DNA of 64,000 bases from Ceratobasidium sp. AG-K (GCA_037039685.1 JAWNGF010000004.1:1054001-1118000); one strand, 5' to 3'; shown: positions 33,158-45,421, counted from the stretch's first letter. Notes: a model not told the origin generated them from the sequence alone. Numbers and translations are program-made.

Positions 33158-34734
33158 TCACTTGGCTCACGACTTTGCGTGGACCTGCACTTGACTCCGT
33201 CGGTGGGGAGATGGATTCGCGAGTGTGAGGGTTCCGAGGGGGCATCGAACACTTATAGTGGGTCGTGCATGGTGTTGTGATGGTTGGACCGCGCTGGCGG
33301 TATAGAGTGCCCATTGACTGAGACAAGCAGACGACAGCGTAGAGGCTGGATGGCATATGGACATCAATAGGATCGCGCTAAGACAATACGGGACGATCGT
33401 ACAGTCCTATTGTTTGCACTTCGATCGCTTGTTGCGCTGTGCCTCATGGTGCCCAAAGAGGAACAATCAGGTTGCGACCAATAGGACTTAGCCGAGCCTG
33501 GTGATTGTTTGAAGCTTACCTTGTCCTCGTTGCGAAGCCACATGACTCATACATTCTGTGTGTCATACCGAGGGTTATGTCAGACAGTAAGTTATGTTAT
33601 ACCATGCATATGCGTATGTCACCATGACTCAAGTGAGGCTGTGCCGAGCAAACACCGCACCTGCAGAAGGTTTCAACCACCCCCCTACATGCACTCTCGA
33701 CGTAACCTAGCATGCTGTCGAAACGCATGGTCGAGCCATTCCACTATCAAGTGGCTCCAATTGCTCCGACAATGCCCTCTTCATCATATACGTGTTCTGG
33801 CCGCACCCGAGAGGCACAGGTGGAGGGGTATCACTAAAATGTCAAGGCCTGCCTCACCCTTTCTGACGCGTCGTATCCCGTATCATAATCATAATCAACC
33901 CAGTGATTAATGCTATCCCGTCGGGCGGCTCGCAGGCGACAACCGGACGTCAGCTATTACTGTTCTATGCTCGGTCACTTCGCCTCGGTGGCGGTCTGTC
34001 GCGTTACTCATCTCCTCGGGTTTCGGAGGGCTTCGTTAGTGTCCGGAGTCTCACACGTGACAAAAAGCGTCAAGGGCCTTCACTACTTAGTCGGCACTTC
34101 TGTACTCCCGTTGGACTTTGTGGAGCATCCCGATAACTTGAATGCTCCACTCGATCGATCCACCAGCACTCTGTCGCCGTCTCTCGTACATTCTAGCCTA
34201 GAAATTTTCCGGCCGCCGCTGGATGTAGTTGAACCGGACCTCGAAAAAGCCCTAGTTGCTGTGTCCGGGGTCTCGGCAACGGCTCCCGGCGGCAAGCGGT
34301 GTTGCTTACGAAAAATCCCGGAGCTCCTTGACCCCACCCGTGCGGCGAGTCAAGGCTCGATCCTTGCCATCTAATCGAAGGGAGTCAGCCGTATGGCTTT
34401 CTCCGCGCGTGATGTAGATATAAAGTCACGGTCCGCGCTATGGCATTGGACCAAACCCGCCGACCCGCACAAAGCACATTGCCACTGACGGACCTGTAAA
34501 GCCGCCTGTGACTTAATACGCGCCTCTCCTCCACTCGAATCACATTCCAGATTTGGGCCACGTCATTTGGTAAACCGCAGTAATCCCAGTAGGAAGGTCC
34601 AAGACCTTTTATACAACGCTTGCGCCTCCCGCTCTTCGTGACTCATCGCTTTCCGCGTATAAAGGGCCGACGCAAGTTCGGGAGCCACCCTCTACCCTTT
34701 ACACACTTCAATCTCCCATACACCTCCCTCTCCA
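33158..34734. other. Divergent region between two cyclin genes
   Basis: About 1.6 kb. One plus-strand frame (33910-34374, 154 codons, starting MLSRRAARRRQ) is open and basic at its N-terminus. It has no recognised motif, and I cannot tell it from chance. The stretch just before 34735 is pyrimidine-rich and is probably the promoter of the downstream cyclin gene. Confidence 0.35.
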
Positions 34735-35846
34735 ATGCAGCAAACCCACGCCCCAAATACCGATCCACTCCCCTCGACCTGTGTCCCTTCGACAAGTTGC
34801 TGTACCCGAACTTCTCGAAAGCCAGCACGCTGGACACCTTACGGTTCTCGATCCGCACCACCCACGACTAGACGAGACTCCTTCCCGCTCAAGAGCCCTC
34901 CAGGATATACACTTCCTCTATCCCCCGAACTCACACCTGCTAGCGATCCCTCGAGCGGTTCCAAATCCCAAACTGTTACCGTAGAAGAGATACCAGAGAG
35001 TACTTCGTGCGATGAGAAACAGGAGCTCGGCCACGAGAAATCAAAGCAACATGTGGCACAAGCCAAGAACGAGAAGAAGTATGAGTATACGGATGACTTC
35101 ATAGGTTAGTCATTTACTAACACTATTGCTGACTAGAGATCTGACTTGAACTAGACGTAATGCTAGGAATCTTGTCACTCATTTACTGTTCACCACTCCT
35201 CATTGCTGGTGGCCGCACATTCGTCATCCCTCAGAAGTTTTCGTCCCAGCCTCCACCAGTTCCGCACGATCCCGCCTCCACTACGGCTATTGGTCATCAC
35301 AAGCCGAATCATATGAGGTGGTTCATCGAACGATTGCTCGAACGCACACGGCCTCCGCGCGCAGTCTGTCAGCTCGCAGTTGCCTACCTCATCAGCGCCA
35401 GCGATGCAGTACAAACTGAATTGCGCACGGCGGCCGAAGCACGACTGCGACGCGCGGCAACGCATCATCATCCCCCGATTGCTCTCCCCGTGCCGATTAT
35501 GCACTCGGGGCCCACCCTGCCGGCCATGGCGTCCGCACCGCTGACACCCGAGACGCAAATGCCGCCGCCTTACTCGGCCGAACCCGCACCGGCGTTCGAT
35601 ACACCAATTGGCATGCCACCTGTACATCTCTTGTCTCTTCCGCACCCCGCTCCTGTTTCGGCTTTGCTCGATCCGCGTCGGGTGCTCCTCGCCGTAATGG
35701 TACTGGCACACAAGTTTCACCTCGACAAGACATGGACAAACAAGGCATGGGCGAAAGTTAGCGGCCTGGAAGCTCGAGAAGTCGGCCGATGCGAACGAAC
35801 CGTGGCAATTGCTCTCGGACATCGCCTCTGGGCTGGTCGCGTGTAG
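34735..35846 (+). CDS. PCL-type cyclin-domain protein
   Basis: Two exons, 34735-35104 and 35155-35846, with a 50 nt intron (GTTAGTC...AACTAG), giving 353 residues. The N-terminal 125 residues are Pro/Ser-rich, ending KYEYTDDFI. The cyclin box is split: MRWFIERLLERTRPPRAVCQ and LAVAYLISASDAVQTEL come first. A 60-residue Pro-rich insert follows, then DPRRVLLAVMVLAHKFHLDK, WAKVSGLEAREV and IALGHRLWAGRV at the very C-terminus. The same cyclin landmarks (DPR...LVLAHKF/RF..D, WAK/RLSG, EHRLWxG) occur in the divergent gene at 31.7-33.2 kb, so both are Pho80/PCL-like. The long insert inside the box and the lack of any C-terminal extension set it apart. Confidence 0.75.
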
Positions 35847-36705
35847 TTCACTCATTTTCGATTACGACTATTTCATCTTCCTTTGGGATTCGACTCGAAC
35901 CTTTCAATTGCTTGGGCCCTTTTCTTGGTTAGTATATGCGCACTGCTTTTGGTCTAGTTGGACAATTGTACTCATACACGTTGTGCTTTGTATCTACTAG
36001 ATTATACTATTCATTGAATTTAGCACCACCTGTCACCACTCGCATTGTGCAAAGCAACCTGTTTATGAACACTATGTACTTGTATGCGCGCTTAGAGAAC
36101 GCTTTGATTGTTATGCTTCTTTTTCACTTGCTCGTCCGATACTTCTATTTACTCTCGCATGCCATACCTGTACTATGTTATACTTATTATTGTATCGTTT
36201 GCGCAATCCACCTCGACGCTTATCACACCACATGCACATCCAGTGACAGCATTGCAAACCTGAACCAGTCTCGCCGAGCCCGTCTGAACATGAACAGGGA
36301 CCAACCCCGCGAGCGATCGGGACAGGTCTCACAGAACCACGCGATTGCTAAAACGTGGGGTCGAGTGGCCCTCGGAATAACCCTCGAAGATACGTCTTAG
36401 ATACGATACAAGCGAACGGTCGTGCCCTTGCTGAGAAAATTTACCCGACTTGGGCGAGGCGGCTGCTTTTCCGCTTTTTGATTATCAGCTCGCAGGCTCA
36501 GGTGCGATCTTATCGGTCCGATTAGTAGTCATAAATTTGTAAGGTCTTACCAAGCGGATCGTTCAGCAAGCGGCGCATATTGTCCCTCCATCGGCAAAGT
36601 GCGCACGCCGCTCTACCCAACTCGCTGGTGATTGACTCTTGGTAAACGACTGATCTAGGCCTCCACTCAACCTCGATAAGCAGGTCGCCGAGCCCGGGGT
36701 CAAGC
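35847..36705. other. Intergenic, nothing recognised
   Basis: AT-rich 3' flank of the cyclin gene and promoter of the small gene at 36706. A 154-codon plus-strand frame across 35936-36400 has a composition expected of AT-rich non-coding sequence and no motif. Confidence 0.4.
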
Positions 36706-37219
36706 ATGCCTCCACTCTCGGCATTTGCCCGCTATACATCGACTTTCGTTGGTGCCACTCTCCTTACCTCTTTTGCATTCCAAGGCGCCCTCCACAAACG
36801 TGTTAGCACGACTGAGCATGATCGTCTCACGGCGCGTAAAACAATACTCGAGTCTCTTGTCCAGAAGCTGAGGGATGGTGAAGATGTCAGCGAGAGTGAG
36901 GTTGTCAGATTAGTGCGACTCGCTCGAGAAGGTGGAGAAGAAGGCGGTGGGGTTGAAGATACCCCATGGAAAGAGGTGGTGTTGGGTAAGCGGGTCAAGG
37001 AGATTCAAGAGCAAAAGGCACTGGAGGAGTGGAATGCTGGTGAGTAGCAATTTATCCAATCTGGTGGCCGCATTTTACCATGGCGATGTTACAGCTCTGG
37101 TGCAAGGGTCGGTGCCTGAACCTGCTCCTCAGGCCGTTCCCGTTGCGCCACCCATGCCACCCACCTCGGCTCCGAACCAAACGTCAACCCAACCCGCCAA
37201 GAAGCCCGTTTTCCTGTAA
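36706..37219 (+). CDS. Small membrane/coiled-coil protein, unknown family
   Basis: Two exons, 36706-37039 and 37107-37219, with a 67 nt intron (GTGAGTAG...GTGCAAG), giving 148 residues. The N-terminus has one hydrophobic helix (TFVGATLLTSFAFQGALH) preceded by an Arg, which could be a mitochondrial inner-membrane or signal anchor. Then comes a charged helix predicted to coil (LTARKTILESLVQKLRDG, VVRLVRLAREGG) and a Pro/Ala-rich tail ending KKPVFL. I do not recognise the family. It lies 213 nt upstream of RCE1 in the same direction. Confidence 0.55.
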
Positions 37220-37432
37220 ATCCGGAGCCGAACAGACACAGAACCACGAGTTATTTCCCGTTTGGGCAAAGTCCAAGACAACAATAGCGAAAGGTCCAAG
37301 AGAGCTGGTTACGTGAAATCGTAACCCTTGATCCGGCGCTTGGTTATCGTGGAAGACGACCACTGGAGGCACTTTGCCCTCGACCCGCTTTGCTATCATT
37401 CGTATATATTATCTGGCTTATCCAAATAAAAA

Positions 37433-38619
37433 ATGTCGATTGAACCTCCAACCTTGAGCCTTGGCCAATTTGTCCTCGCCTCCGGGTTCTTTGCAGGCTC
37501 ATACGTCGGTTCAATCTACGTCCTGCAAAGCGCTCGCCTTGAGCAGTTGACCAAGTCGCGAGACGACCCGTCGGTGATAAAGGCTCGCTTGACGGCCGTT
37601 AGCGCTAGTACAGTAGGAAGTTTATTTGGAGTGGGGGTTATTGTCTGGAAAGCAGGCAACTTGATTGTAAGTCACAAGCCATATCCGGGACGACCGACTG
37701 ATATTTTGTATTTTCCAGTCGATATGGGATGCAGTTCAGCCTACTCTGAGACAACTAGGGCTAGTCCTACCATCTCCTGCATTACGGCCCCTACTGCTCA
37801 CGCCGTTGCTCTATCTCGGACCCTTTTACACCGCGTGGTTGGACCAGGAGCTTCCCCTTATGAAAAGGTGGTCGTTCAAGCGCGATGTGGTCAAAAAATT
37901 TGCCAGTTGGACAGGTATTCGTAACTATTTCATGGTACGCGCTTGATAGCCTTTTTTGCCACTTGCCCATGCTGAATGCGCGTACAGTCTCCACTCACTG
38001 AGGAACTCGTGTTCCGCTCGTGCATTATTGGTGTGGCAAAATTGGCAGGAATCGGCTCGAATAAGATAATCTTCCTCACGCCGTTGTGGTTCGGTCTCGG
38101 TAGGTTACTGTTTTCGAAGTCCTGAATCGCTAACCAACGATACGGTTCAGCCCATATCCATCACGCGCATGAACAATATGTGCGGCTTGGCAGAACAAGA
38201 GAAGCGCTTCAACGTGCATTAGGTGGATCCTGTGAGCATGCATTTCACTCGAAGGCCAATGTCCCTAACATGTGATACTTCTTAGTCTTTCAGTTGGGAT
38301 ATACCACATTGTTCGGGTGGTATGCGTCATTTTTGTTCCTTCGCACAGGTAAACACAGCACCTTCTTGTAAAGGGCAATGCTGAACTCCTCGGGATAGGT
38401 TCGATAATCACGCCTACCCTTGCTCATACCTTCTGCAACACAATGGGAATGCCTACGGTTGGTCAAGACGTCCGACAACATCCGCACCGCAAAATACGTA
38501 CGCCTCCCCATTTTCTCAGAGGATCAGATTGATTTAGTAGACCGATAGCAATTTGGCTAACGCATCTTGTGGGTATAATTGGGTTCGGGTTTGCGCTTGG
38601 GCCATGGACTCGGGGATAA
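37433..38619 (+). CDS. RCE1: CAAX prenyl protease 2 (RCE1)
   Basis: Multi-exon gene with short introns, ending at 38619. It has an N-terminal hydrophobic helix (FVLASGFFAGSYVGSIYVL), then WDAVQPTLRQLG, GPFYTAWLDQELP and the signature SPLTEELVFRSCII, whose EExxxR is the first catalytic motif. It continues with TPLWFGL joined to AHIHHAHEQ (second motif, F-x-x-x-H) and AHTFCNTMGMP (third motif, H-x-x-x-N). Late membrane helices run to FALGPW. All three motifs of the CPBP/ABI intramembrane endopeptidase family are present. RCE1 removes the last three residues of prenylated CAAX proteins such as Ras in the ER membrane. The last splice junction, before PIAIWLTHLVG, is approximate. Confidence 0.88.
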
Positions 38620-38803
38620 GACATTACGATCGGAATATTACTGGATTATTGCTACACAAAGGAAATTATACACAACGCACGTACACATGTCATTGTATCG
38701 AAGGTTTGAATGAGAAATAACCCCAAGATCCGGATGGTATCGCGTTATAATTACCGAAAGAGTTAAAGAAAAGGGACCCCAGTTACCATACCAGACAATA
38801 AAT

Positions 38804-40433
38804 TTACCAAACTACTTCCTCTTCCTCCAGTGTGTACCCGTCGAGGGCTTTGTATGCTTCCAGTCGACGCTTTTGTTCAGCTTCGAACCGCTGTAGAGTA
38901 ACGCGTAAATAGGTGCTTGGACGAGTCATACGATTGCAGTGACACATACCTCACGCGTTTCGTCATCCATAAACGCCGTCTCGGTGCTCCGAATACGGTT
39001 CGGCACGCGCTGTGTTGGTTTCGACGGACCTGCAGTCGCCTTGCCCTTTCGGGGCGCTTTCCCCTTTGCCACAGGTCTCTTTTTACGTCGTTTTGGAGAC
39101 GAGCTTGGCTCGTCCTCCCCAACGTCGCTGAGAGCAACATGTTCCTTCTCTTGTATCCTTGGTTTGCGTATCCGTTTGGGACGGTGAGGTAGCATCGCCT
39201 CGAGCTCGTAGGTCGTTAGCATGCGTTCGTCCGATTTTCGCTTGGTCTTCTTGCTTTGGGGTGACGCCTCGATCTCGGCCTCCTCTTTGCGCTTGACTCC
39301 CCTCCTGGTCTTGGTGGCTTGAGTTTCATCGCTAGTCTCCTTTGCCTTGCCCTTGGACTTGGTGGGAATGACAATCTCCATCCTCTGCTTGCCTTTCCCC
39401 TTGCCCTTTCCACCACCGCTGTCCTTGTTTCCTCCACGGGCCTCGCCACTATCACTGTCGTACAAGCTACCTGTCGTGCTCGTATTTGCCGTCACTTCTC
39501 GTTGTGATCCAGCCGCACTAGGATCAACCGTTCCCGACTCGGGATCGTAGAAAATGGACGCAAACGCTTCTTCGTACGTAGAATGATCCAACGAGTGAGC
39601 TCCGCTCGATGATGGCACGCCAGGCTCAGACTCTGGATTCTCCTGCGCAAGTTGGACGCGGCGCTCGCGTAGACGTGCCTCGGCCGCGACAAATCCAAAG
39701 GGGTCATCCGCAGCGAGGGTATCGGAGTAAGGAACAGGCGAAGTAGGCGGCTTGTATTCTTTCTCCTCTCTTTGGTCGTCTCCTTGAGGGACTGGGGGCG
39801 GGGAATAGACAACGGCGAGATCGGATGCTCATCCGCGGGAGGGGAGCTAGGGTGTGGTGTAGGAAGGTGCGTGGTTTCGGCATCGGCTACCGGTGGGGTT
39901 GGTCGGGCTATCGAAGGCTGGTTCGACGGTCTACGAGACCGAGATGGGGAGGGAGACGGGGTAGAAAAAACTGGGTCGGAAGAGGGGTCCCATTGAGGGG
40001 CTTGCACAGGGGACGAATCCGGTGGCGGCGATGAAGGAGGCAACAAGTCAGCCGACTGGTTTTTCTTGAGTGGCTGTGGCGTCGACTCTCGTATGGATGA
40101 AGGAAATCTCAGAGGAGATGATATACCGAGTGCCGCAGCAGCTTCTACAGGCATGGTGGGAGTAGGGCCGGGAGCGGGTGAGATGGGTGTGGTGAGAGCT
40201 GATGATGATTTGGGCGTCGGCCTTTTAGAAGCTGGCAGCACCACTTCGACAACCAGGTTGGAGCGGGTGCGACTTGCTGAAGGCCCAGGTGCGTTTCCTT
40301 TGCCACTTTTAGGTACCTTCTTGGGTTCGGTGGCCACTGGTTGTTTCGGAGCCCCTGCGGTTTGGGCCTTGGACTTGGACCGGGTAGCTCGCGCTGGAGG
40401 AGCACGTTGACGCTTGGAGCGTGGTGGCATCAT
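38804..40433 (-). CDS. Basic, proline-rich nuclear-looking protein
   Basis: Minus-strand gene starting MMPPRSKRQR at 40433. The first about 200 residues are a Pro/Ser/Ala/Lys-rich disordered region. The frame then switches between about 39,770 and 39,950, most simply by an intron, and a more ordered stretch follows (SDTLAADDPFGFVAAEARLRERR). After that come acidic and Gly-Lys tracts (GGGKGKGKGKQR), a KRK-rich segment, RPKRIRKPRI (AT-hook-like) and a final intron (GTATGTG...TCTACAG). That intron leads to RFEAEQKRRLEAYKALDG and an acidic end at 38804. The composition points to a chromatin-associated protein. I do not recognise a named family. The exact intron at the frame switch is unresolved. 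Confidence 0.6.
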
Positions 40434-41196
40434 GTAAAGCCTCTGCGTTCATCCCGGGTTAGCCAGGTTAGGCGTCTATGTATGAGGGATGTACCTTGCA
40501 AAGTTCCGATGGCTGAAAGCCTGGTGACGTTCATGCCCAGCAGAGTGGTTGCTTGGTAAACATTGATCGACGATGGTGCCGCATCACGTGTAACGGGCGC
40601 TTACAGCGTGCTTCCGAGATCTCCGCGCCTACACATGCACACACACACATGGCCTTGCTCTTCACAACATTGTCCGGTAGACTGGCCATATCGTAACTAT
40701 CCATGCGTATATTATTGAGCCCAACAATTTTCACAACAATTGAAGCTTACTTCATGGGCGACCTCTATAATTCACTAGAAATGCCCACGTCTGTGGAACT
40801 AGTACACCCAACATTAGGCACCGTAGCTGCCTTTGATATGAGTCTATTGGGACTTCAATGCAGCTTCATACATTGTTTACCAACAAGTGAGACATATACA
40901 CCATAGTGCCAAGTTTGCTCCATCACTGGTTCGAATTCTCCCCGGAGACCTTAGCGCCACCTGGTCATTGATAGATATCCTAATTGGAAGGCAGTCATGT
41001 TTTATAATCACTTCCTAAATCAAAGTTGCTTGGGTCCTGTGCCAAAAGCAAATCACTCAATGTAGAGCGTCTTCGCGTGCATACACCCATCGAATCTAGA
41101 CGAATGTCAGTGCTCAACCGAGCTGGTGGTTTCAACGTTGAATACAATTGATTAAAACATTGAAGCTAGGTATACATGAAATACAAGATTATTTCA
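40434..41196. other. Intergenic, nothing recognised
   Basis: Promoter of the basic protein and the 3' flank of the F-box gene. Contains a short CA-rich run near 40,634-40,649. No coding region was supported. Confidence 0.4.
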
Positions 41197-42801
41197 TCAA
41201 TCCCAGTCTTCTTCTGCTAGAGCGGCATCCTTGACAAAATGAACCGTCGGGGAGATTTCAACCAAGTCATCCTTCCACTGATCCGTACGAGTGTAATTTC
41301 TAACTTTACTCGAGATCCAACATGACGTCTCCTCGACATATATTTCGAGACCCGGGTATGAATCAACAACCCATCGGAATGCATCTGGGTCGATACTAGA
41401 CCCTACGAGACGCAGCTCGGCTAATTGAGATTTCGGAGGTCTTGTACCTGCCGCACCTCCTGAGGGCAATGCTATGGCAAAGTTTGCCAATTCCAGAACC
41501 CGCAAAGTAGGTATGAAACCAAGTAGCTTCGGAAAATCTAAATTTACGCTTTCCCCCTCGGCCGTCCGGATTGCTTCAGGTTGGGTTACATTGGAGCGGG
41601 AAAAAAACCTCTCGTGCTCGCCCCCGGTCAATGTATCCGACGACAGATTATGATTGTAAAGCAAGGTGGACATTCGTATGGGGTTTGAACCAGGCAAAAT
41701 CAGGCGGAGCACACTGTCGTGCTGATAATCTTCAAATTCCAGATGTAATACTTCCAGGTCATTGAGGTGGGCAGGATTTGGTTCAATGTCTTCTTCTTCG
41801 TCGAGAGCAGTACCAACGTAGAGGAAACGCAGCTGAGGGCTAGCAGCTAGAACACCTGCAAGCTGAGACGGCGATAGCGAGAGCCCGGACGGGTCCGTAA
41901 GGTGGAGTTTTACAAGACCGTGGTATGCCTGACTCGTCCATCGGGGGTAGATACCATCAAGACGGAGGACAGTAACACCGTGTAAGACTCCTTCAAGGTG
42001 ACTACTGGGAATGTCAAGTGTCCAAAACTCATCTTCATAGGATTCTTCGAATGTGGAGTCATTGGCCACGATAAATCCTTGTTGGTTACTATACTGGCTC
42101 TCTATAGCCAACTTCCCCAGGGTTCCAGGCGTACAGCTAGCGATGAACTCTTCGAGGATTGCGACTGCGTCGTCCCCAAACGAGTAATCGTATTCGAGCT
42201 TGAGTGAATTTGCTCTTTTAGCAGTGGAAGCACAGAGATTGAGTGTATCTTGTTTGTTCCGAATAGTAGTATTCGATCCATCGAGATTGATATGAACGTG
42301 CAACGGCAATTGACCTGAATGAGCGAAAAAGAACCTTCCCGAGCGAACTAGATCACTACTAAGCAGAGCAAACGGGCCAAGGTCGATGTGGGTCCAGAGA
42401 TCGTGTGAACCAAGCGCAACAGAGCGCCAGTGCGAGCAGACGTGGAGTAAAGACTCGGGAGACCTATAGGAGTAATTCCGCAAAGCGCTTAAATCATCTC
42501 CCCATAAATCGCCGCACGTTATCGGAGCGGTAAGATGGAAAATGCGATTCAAGAGTTCGGGCGGGAGTGTATTGATGTGAACGATGGTGCGGCCATTTCC
42601 AAACTTTCCTAGTACTCTTCTGCACTGACCTATCAGTGATTCATATGCATCAAGTTGCTCCAGCTCGTCGAGGATCGTGTCAAAGTGACTTTCAAGCGCG
42701 CAGCCAGACTCATATTCACTTCTGACAGCGAGGCTTGCGTTGAGATAATGGTCCAAAGCGGATTTGAGGATACTGCTGGCGTCACGGAGTTTGTCGAGCA
42801 T
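41197..42801 (-). CDS. F-box-like protein
   Basis: Intronless frame of 534 residues, unusual in this window but typical of the expanded F-box families of Agaricomycetes. A predicted coiled N-terminal helix (residues 1-70) is followed by INTLPPELLNRIFHLT, then LLHVCSHWRSVALGSHDLW, the two halves of an F-box-like domain that would bind Skp1. The rest consists of leucine-rich, irregular repeats (for example LEGVLHGVTVLRLDG, GLVKLHLTDPSGLSLS, LNDLEVLHLEFEDY, LRVLELANFAI), which would recognise a substrate for SCF-type ubiquitylation. The target is unknown. Confidence 0.85.
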   Translation of the reverse strand: MLDKLRDASSILKSALDHYLNASLAVRSEYESGCALESHFDTILDELEQLDAYESLIGQCRRVLGKFGNGRTIVHINTLPPELLNRIFHLTAPITCGDLWGDDLSALRNYSYRSPESLLHVCSHWRSVALGSHDLWTHIDLGPFALLSSDLVRSGRFFFAHSGQLPLHVHINLDGSNTTIRNKQDTLNLCASTAKRANSLKLEYDYSFGDDAVAILEEFIASCTPGTLGKLAIESQYSNQQGFIVANDSTFEESYEDEFWTLDIPSSHLEGVLHGVTVLRLDGIYPRWTSQAYHGLVKLHLTDPSGLSLSPSQLAGVLAASPQLRFLYVGTALDEEEDIEPNPAHLNDLEVLHLEFEDYQHDSVLRLILPGSNPIRMSTLLYNHNLSSDTLTGGEHERFFSRSNVTQPEAIRTAEGESVNLDFPKLLGFIPTLRVLELANFAIALPSGGAAGTRPPKSQLAELRLVGSSIDPDAFRWVVDSYPGLEIYVEETSCWISSKVRNYTRTDQWKDDLVEISPTVHFVKDAALAEEDWD

Positions 42802-43220
42802 GGCGATAATCGGTGTCGTTGCCCCTACTGAAAGTAAAATTTGATGATCTGGGGAGCAATATTAATAGAACGTTGAGTGGAGCACATCGAAGGCGTAATC
42901 CGATGTCTCCTGATGTATCCATATGCGTTTCAGCGCCCAGCGCTTTCCAGCTCACCTGTCAGTTCTGTTTGGATTAGACATCCTTGTATTCCCTTTTTTC
43001 CAGCCTTTTATCTCGGTTATCTCAGGTTTTATCATTCGGAGTCTTGATCGAAGAGGATGCATGTTCATTTCTCCCGTTTAGAAGGACGACTATATGCGCC
43101 AAATAACACGCTAGTGTGTGGATCTCGGGTGATTACCAAATGGCCTAATAGTATACTGTACAATAATGCGGTGCATTTATTTCAGAGGTTGCAAAGTTAG
43201 TCACCGGAACCCGCTGGAAA
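42802..43220. other. Intergenic, nothing recognised
   Basis: Promoter side of the F-box gene and the 3' flank of the polytopic membrane protein gene. No coding region was supported. Confidence 0.4.
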
Positions 43221-45200
43221 TCAAGGTGCCTTGAAAGTGGTGTCCGAATCTTGACTTGCGCGCAATTCGCTTGGTGTTGTAGGTACCCACGGGAAACCAA
43301 ATCCGGAATTCCGAGTACCATCCGCGATCCTAGCTATCTCACGACCATCGCCGGATAGGGGGTCCAAGTAATTGAGCCGGAGTTGTCCCTCTAGGTCTGC
43401 TTCGTTCAGCGATGGAAGTTTATAATTGCTGTCCTCGAGACCTGTAGCACACACGCCTTCGGTTATCGCGAGTATTCTTGGACCTGAAGTATGAACCACT
43501 CACTGTGGCTCGAGGCATAATCGATCTCCATGTTGTCCGTACATGTTACGACCTGGGTCGTGACATGAACATCGAGTCCCCTCCCACGCGCATAGGCAGC
43601 TTGCTGAGGCTCCTCAAACCCGTTCGAGGATACCTGCTCGGGGCTCTTCTAGCGTTGATTATTGTGCCCCGAAATCTTAGACGGCAAACAGGTAGAGACT
43701 TACGTATATTGTTAACTCCGTGCAGTTCACCACCTTGACCAGTAAACGGGACATATACATTTCAATTGAAAGCTGGTGTCTAATAAGCTAGCTAACTCAT
43801 TTTTCAGAAAGCTAGCACGCTTACCTTGACCATGAACGCGACTGCATGAAATTGCAAGCTACCGCAGATTTGTCAGCGCACAAATACGACGTAATTTAGC
43901 CATTAAATTTAGTTGGGCTTACTAAACGAGGTCGTTCCGATAACTGAGCATACCAATAATAATAACGTCCATCGAGAGGGATACCACGACGATTCGCAGA
44001 TTGCCTAAATTTACAATAAGCCTACCATACCGTTTCAACTGGATTTTACCCAGAAATCAATCAACTCGCTCTCAACCACCGGAATGGACGCTTACATCCC
44101 GAGACAGGAGTCTTTGGCGAATAACTCGAATGAACATGAAGTTCAAAGCAGCATCTGTAAGCAAATATAGGCACTTCTAGATATGCACGCTATCAGCTTC
44201 GTGCTTGAGGAAGCTGATTAAAGGAACTAGCTTCTTGCCTCGATATGGTCCCAATACCAGTTGATTCGGATATAGGTTTCTGAGATCTGCAGTTTCGCCG
44301 GAATCCAAGTGCAATAAATGGACACGTTAAGCACGGTGACCCATATTGCGATTGCAGTCTTGAGCCAGAACTGCCAAACGTTAGTCTTACGAGCCATCGA
44401 CGGCGACCCCAGAATGGACTCACCTTTTGTGAATCGTTCGCCAAAAGAATACATATACGGCTAACTATTATTTGAAGGAGAAACTGGAGCTGAAGTGCCC
44501 AAAGCCTGTCAATTGGCCAACGGATAAGTCAGTTGTTCTATCCATCGCCACTAGAACTGCAACTCACGTTACGATGACAAAATAAAGCCAAAACGAATAA
44601 CTAATGACATTACATAGATGCAGCCAGGCTACTATAGCCAATGCGCTACAGCTAATCAAATTATTAAGCTCGGATTTCGGTCAGAGCTAATAAAGTAAAC
44701 TTACGCAAAGAGTTCAAGCCAGCACATGATAATGTATGCGTTTCGCTTGCGCATCTTTCGAGTCTGTTTGAATCCGTCCCACCCAACAAACCACCCAAAC
44801 CCAATCTGAACATTCACAATAAAAGCATATGGGCTACAGGTCAAGCTGAGCCGGGACTTATTGGGCTCACCGTGAACCCGAAGGCCAGCGTGGCGAGCCT
44901 CATATCTCCCTCGAGGACTTCCGTTTCTTCGAAAGGATTATCGGTTTTGAAAGTTGGCCACATGCGGGGCGGGCAAAAAAGGTAGGCGAGCTGCGTCGAT
45001 ATGGGCGTTTTAAGCCTCTGATCTCCCGAGTGGCCAGCCCATGAAATACGGCGAAAGATCCCGAAGGCGTGGATGTGCGTTGTCCAGGTGTGTTTTGGAA
45101 ATAATACTGGGTATCGGATGATATGTAACATCTGTGTATGACATATGTTCCTCGGAATTTCATAGGCTAAAGGAGCCAAGGTGTAAGTAACGATTGAATC
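43221..45200 (-). CDS. Polytopic membrane protein, unknown family
   Basis: Many small exons on the minus strand. In order: TYTLAPLAYEIPRNI, WPTFKTDNPFEETEVLEGD and LATLAFGFT. Then an exon with SPYAFIVNVQIGFGWFVGW and KMRKRNAYIIMCWLELFA, followed by IVAWLHLCNVISYSFWLYF, LWALQLQFLLQIIVSRICIL, WQFWLKTAIAIWVTVLNV, NFMFIRVIRQRLLSRD, and NLRIVVVSLSMDVIIIGML. A hydrophilic tail with GPRILAITEGV ends at 43221. This gives about seven hydrophobic segments and a cytosolic tail. The layout recalls seven-helix membrane families common in Agaricomycetes (DUF6533/6534-like), but I cannot confirm membership. The first exon lies upstream of 45,200 and was not located. Exon boundaries are approximate. Confidence 0.5.
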
Positions 45201-45421
45201 AGCCTTGTTTCAGACCCAGTTCTTGTGTTGGTTACGGGCTTGGCTATATTATATTCAGTAAACACATTGTACGCCGTTGGCACATTGGCGATGAAAAGTC
45301 GTCCAACCATACACCTCATGAGTTGAGAACCAGAACGTTAGAAAAGATCACTAGTTCCAAGCTCTTTGGTCAGGAATTCTGTGGATATAGTTAGTACAAC
45401 AGCCTCGCCAAGATATAGATG

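Noticed and set aside
33910..34374. 154-codon plus-strand frame between the cyclins
   Set aside because: No motif, no intron support and no recognisable composition; it cannot be separated from a chance ORF in GC-rich sequence.
40921..40960. Possible tRNA (GGTTCGAATTC T-loop-like string)
   Set aside because: No matching acceptor, D or anticodon stem could be paired around it.
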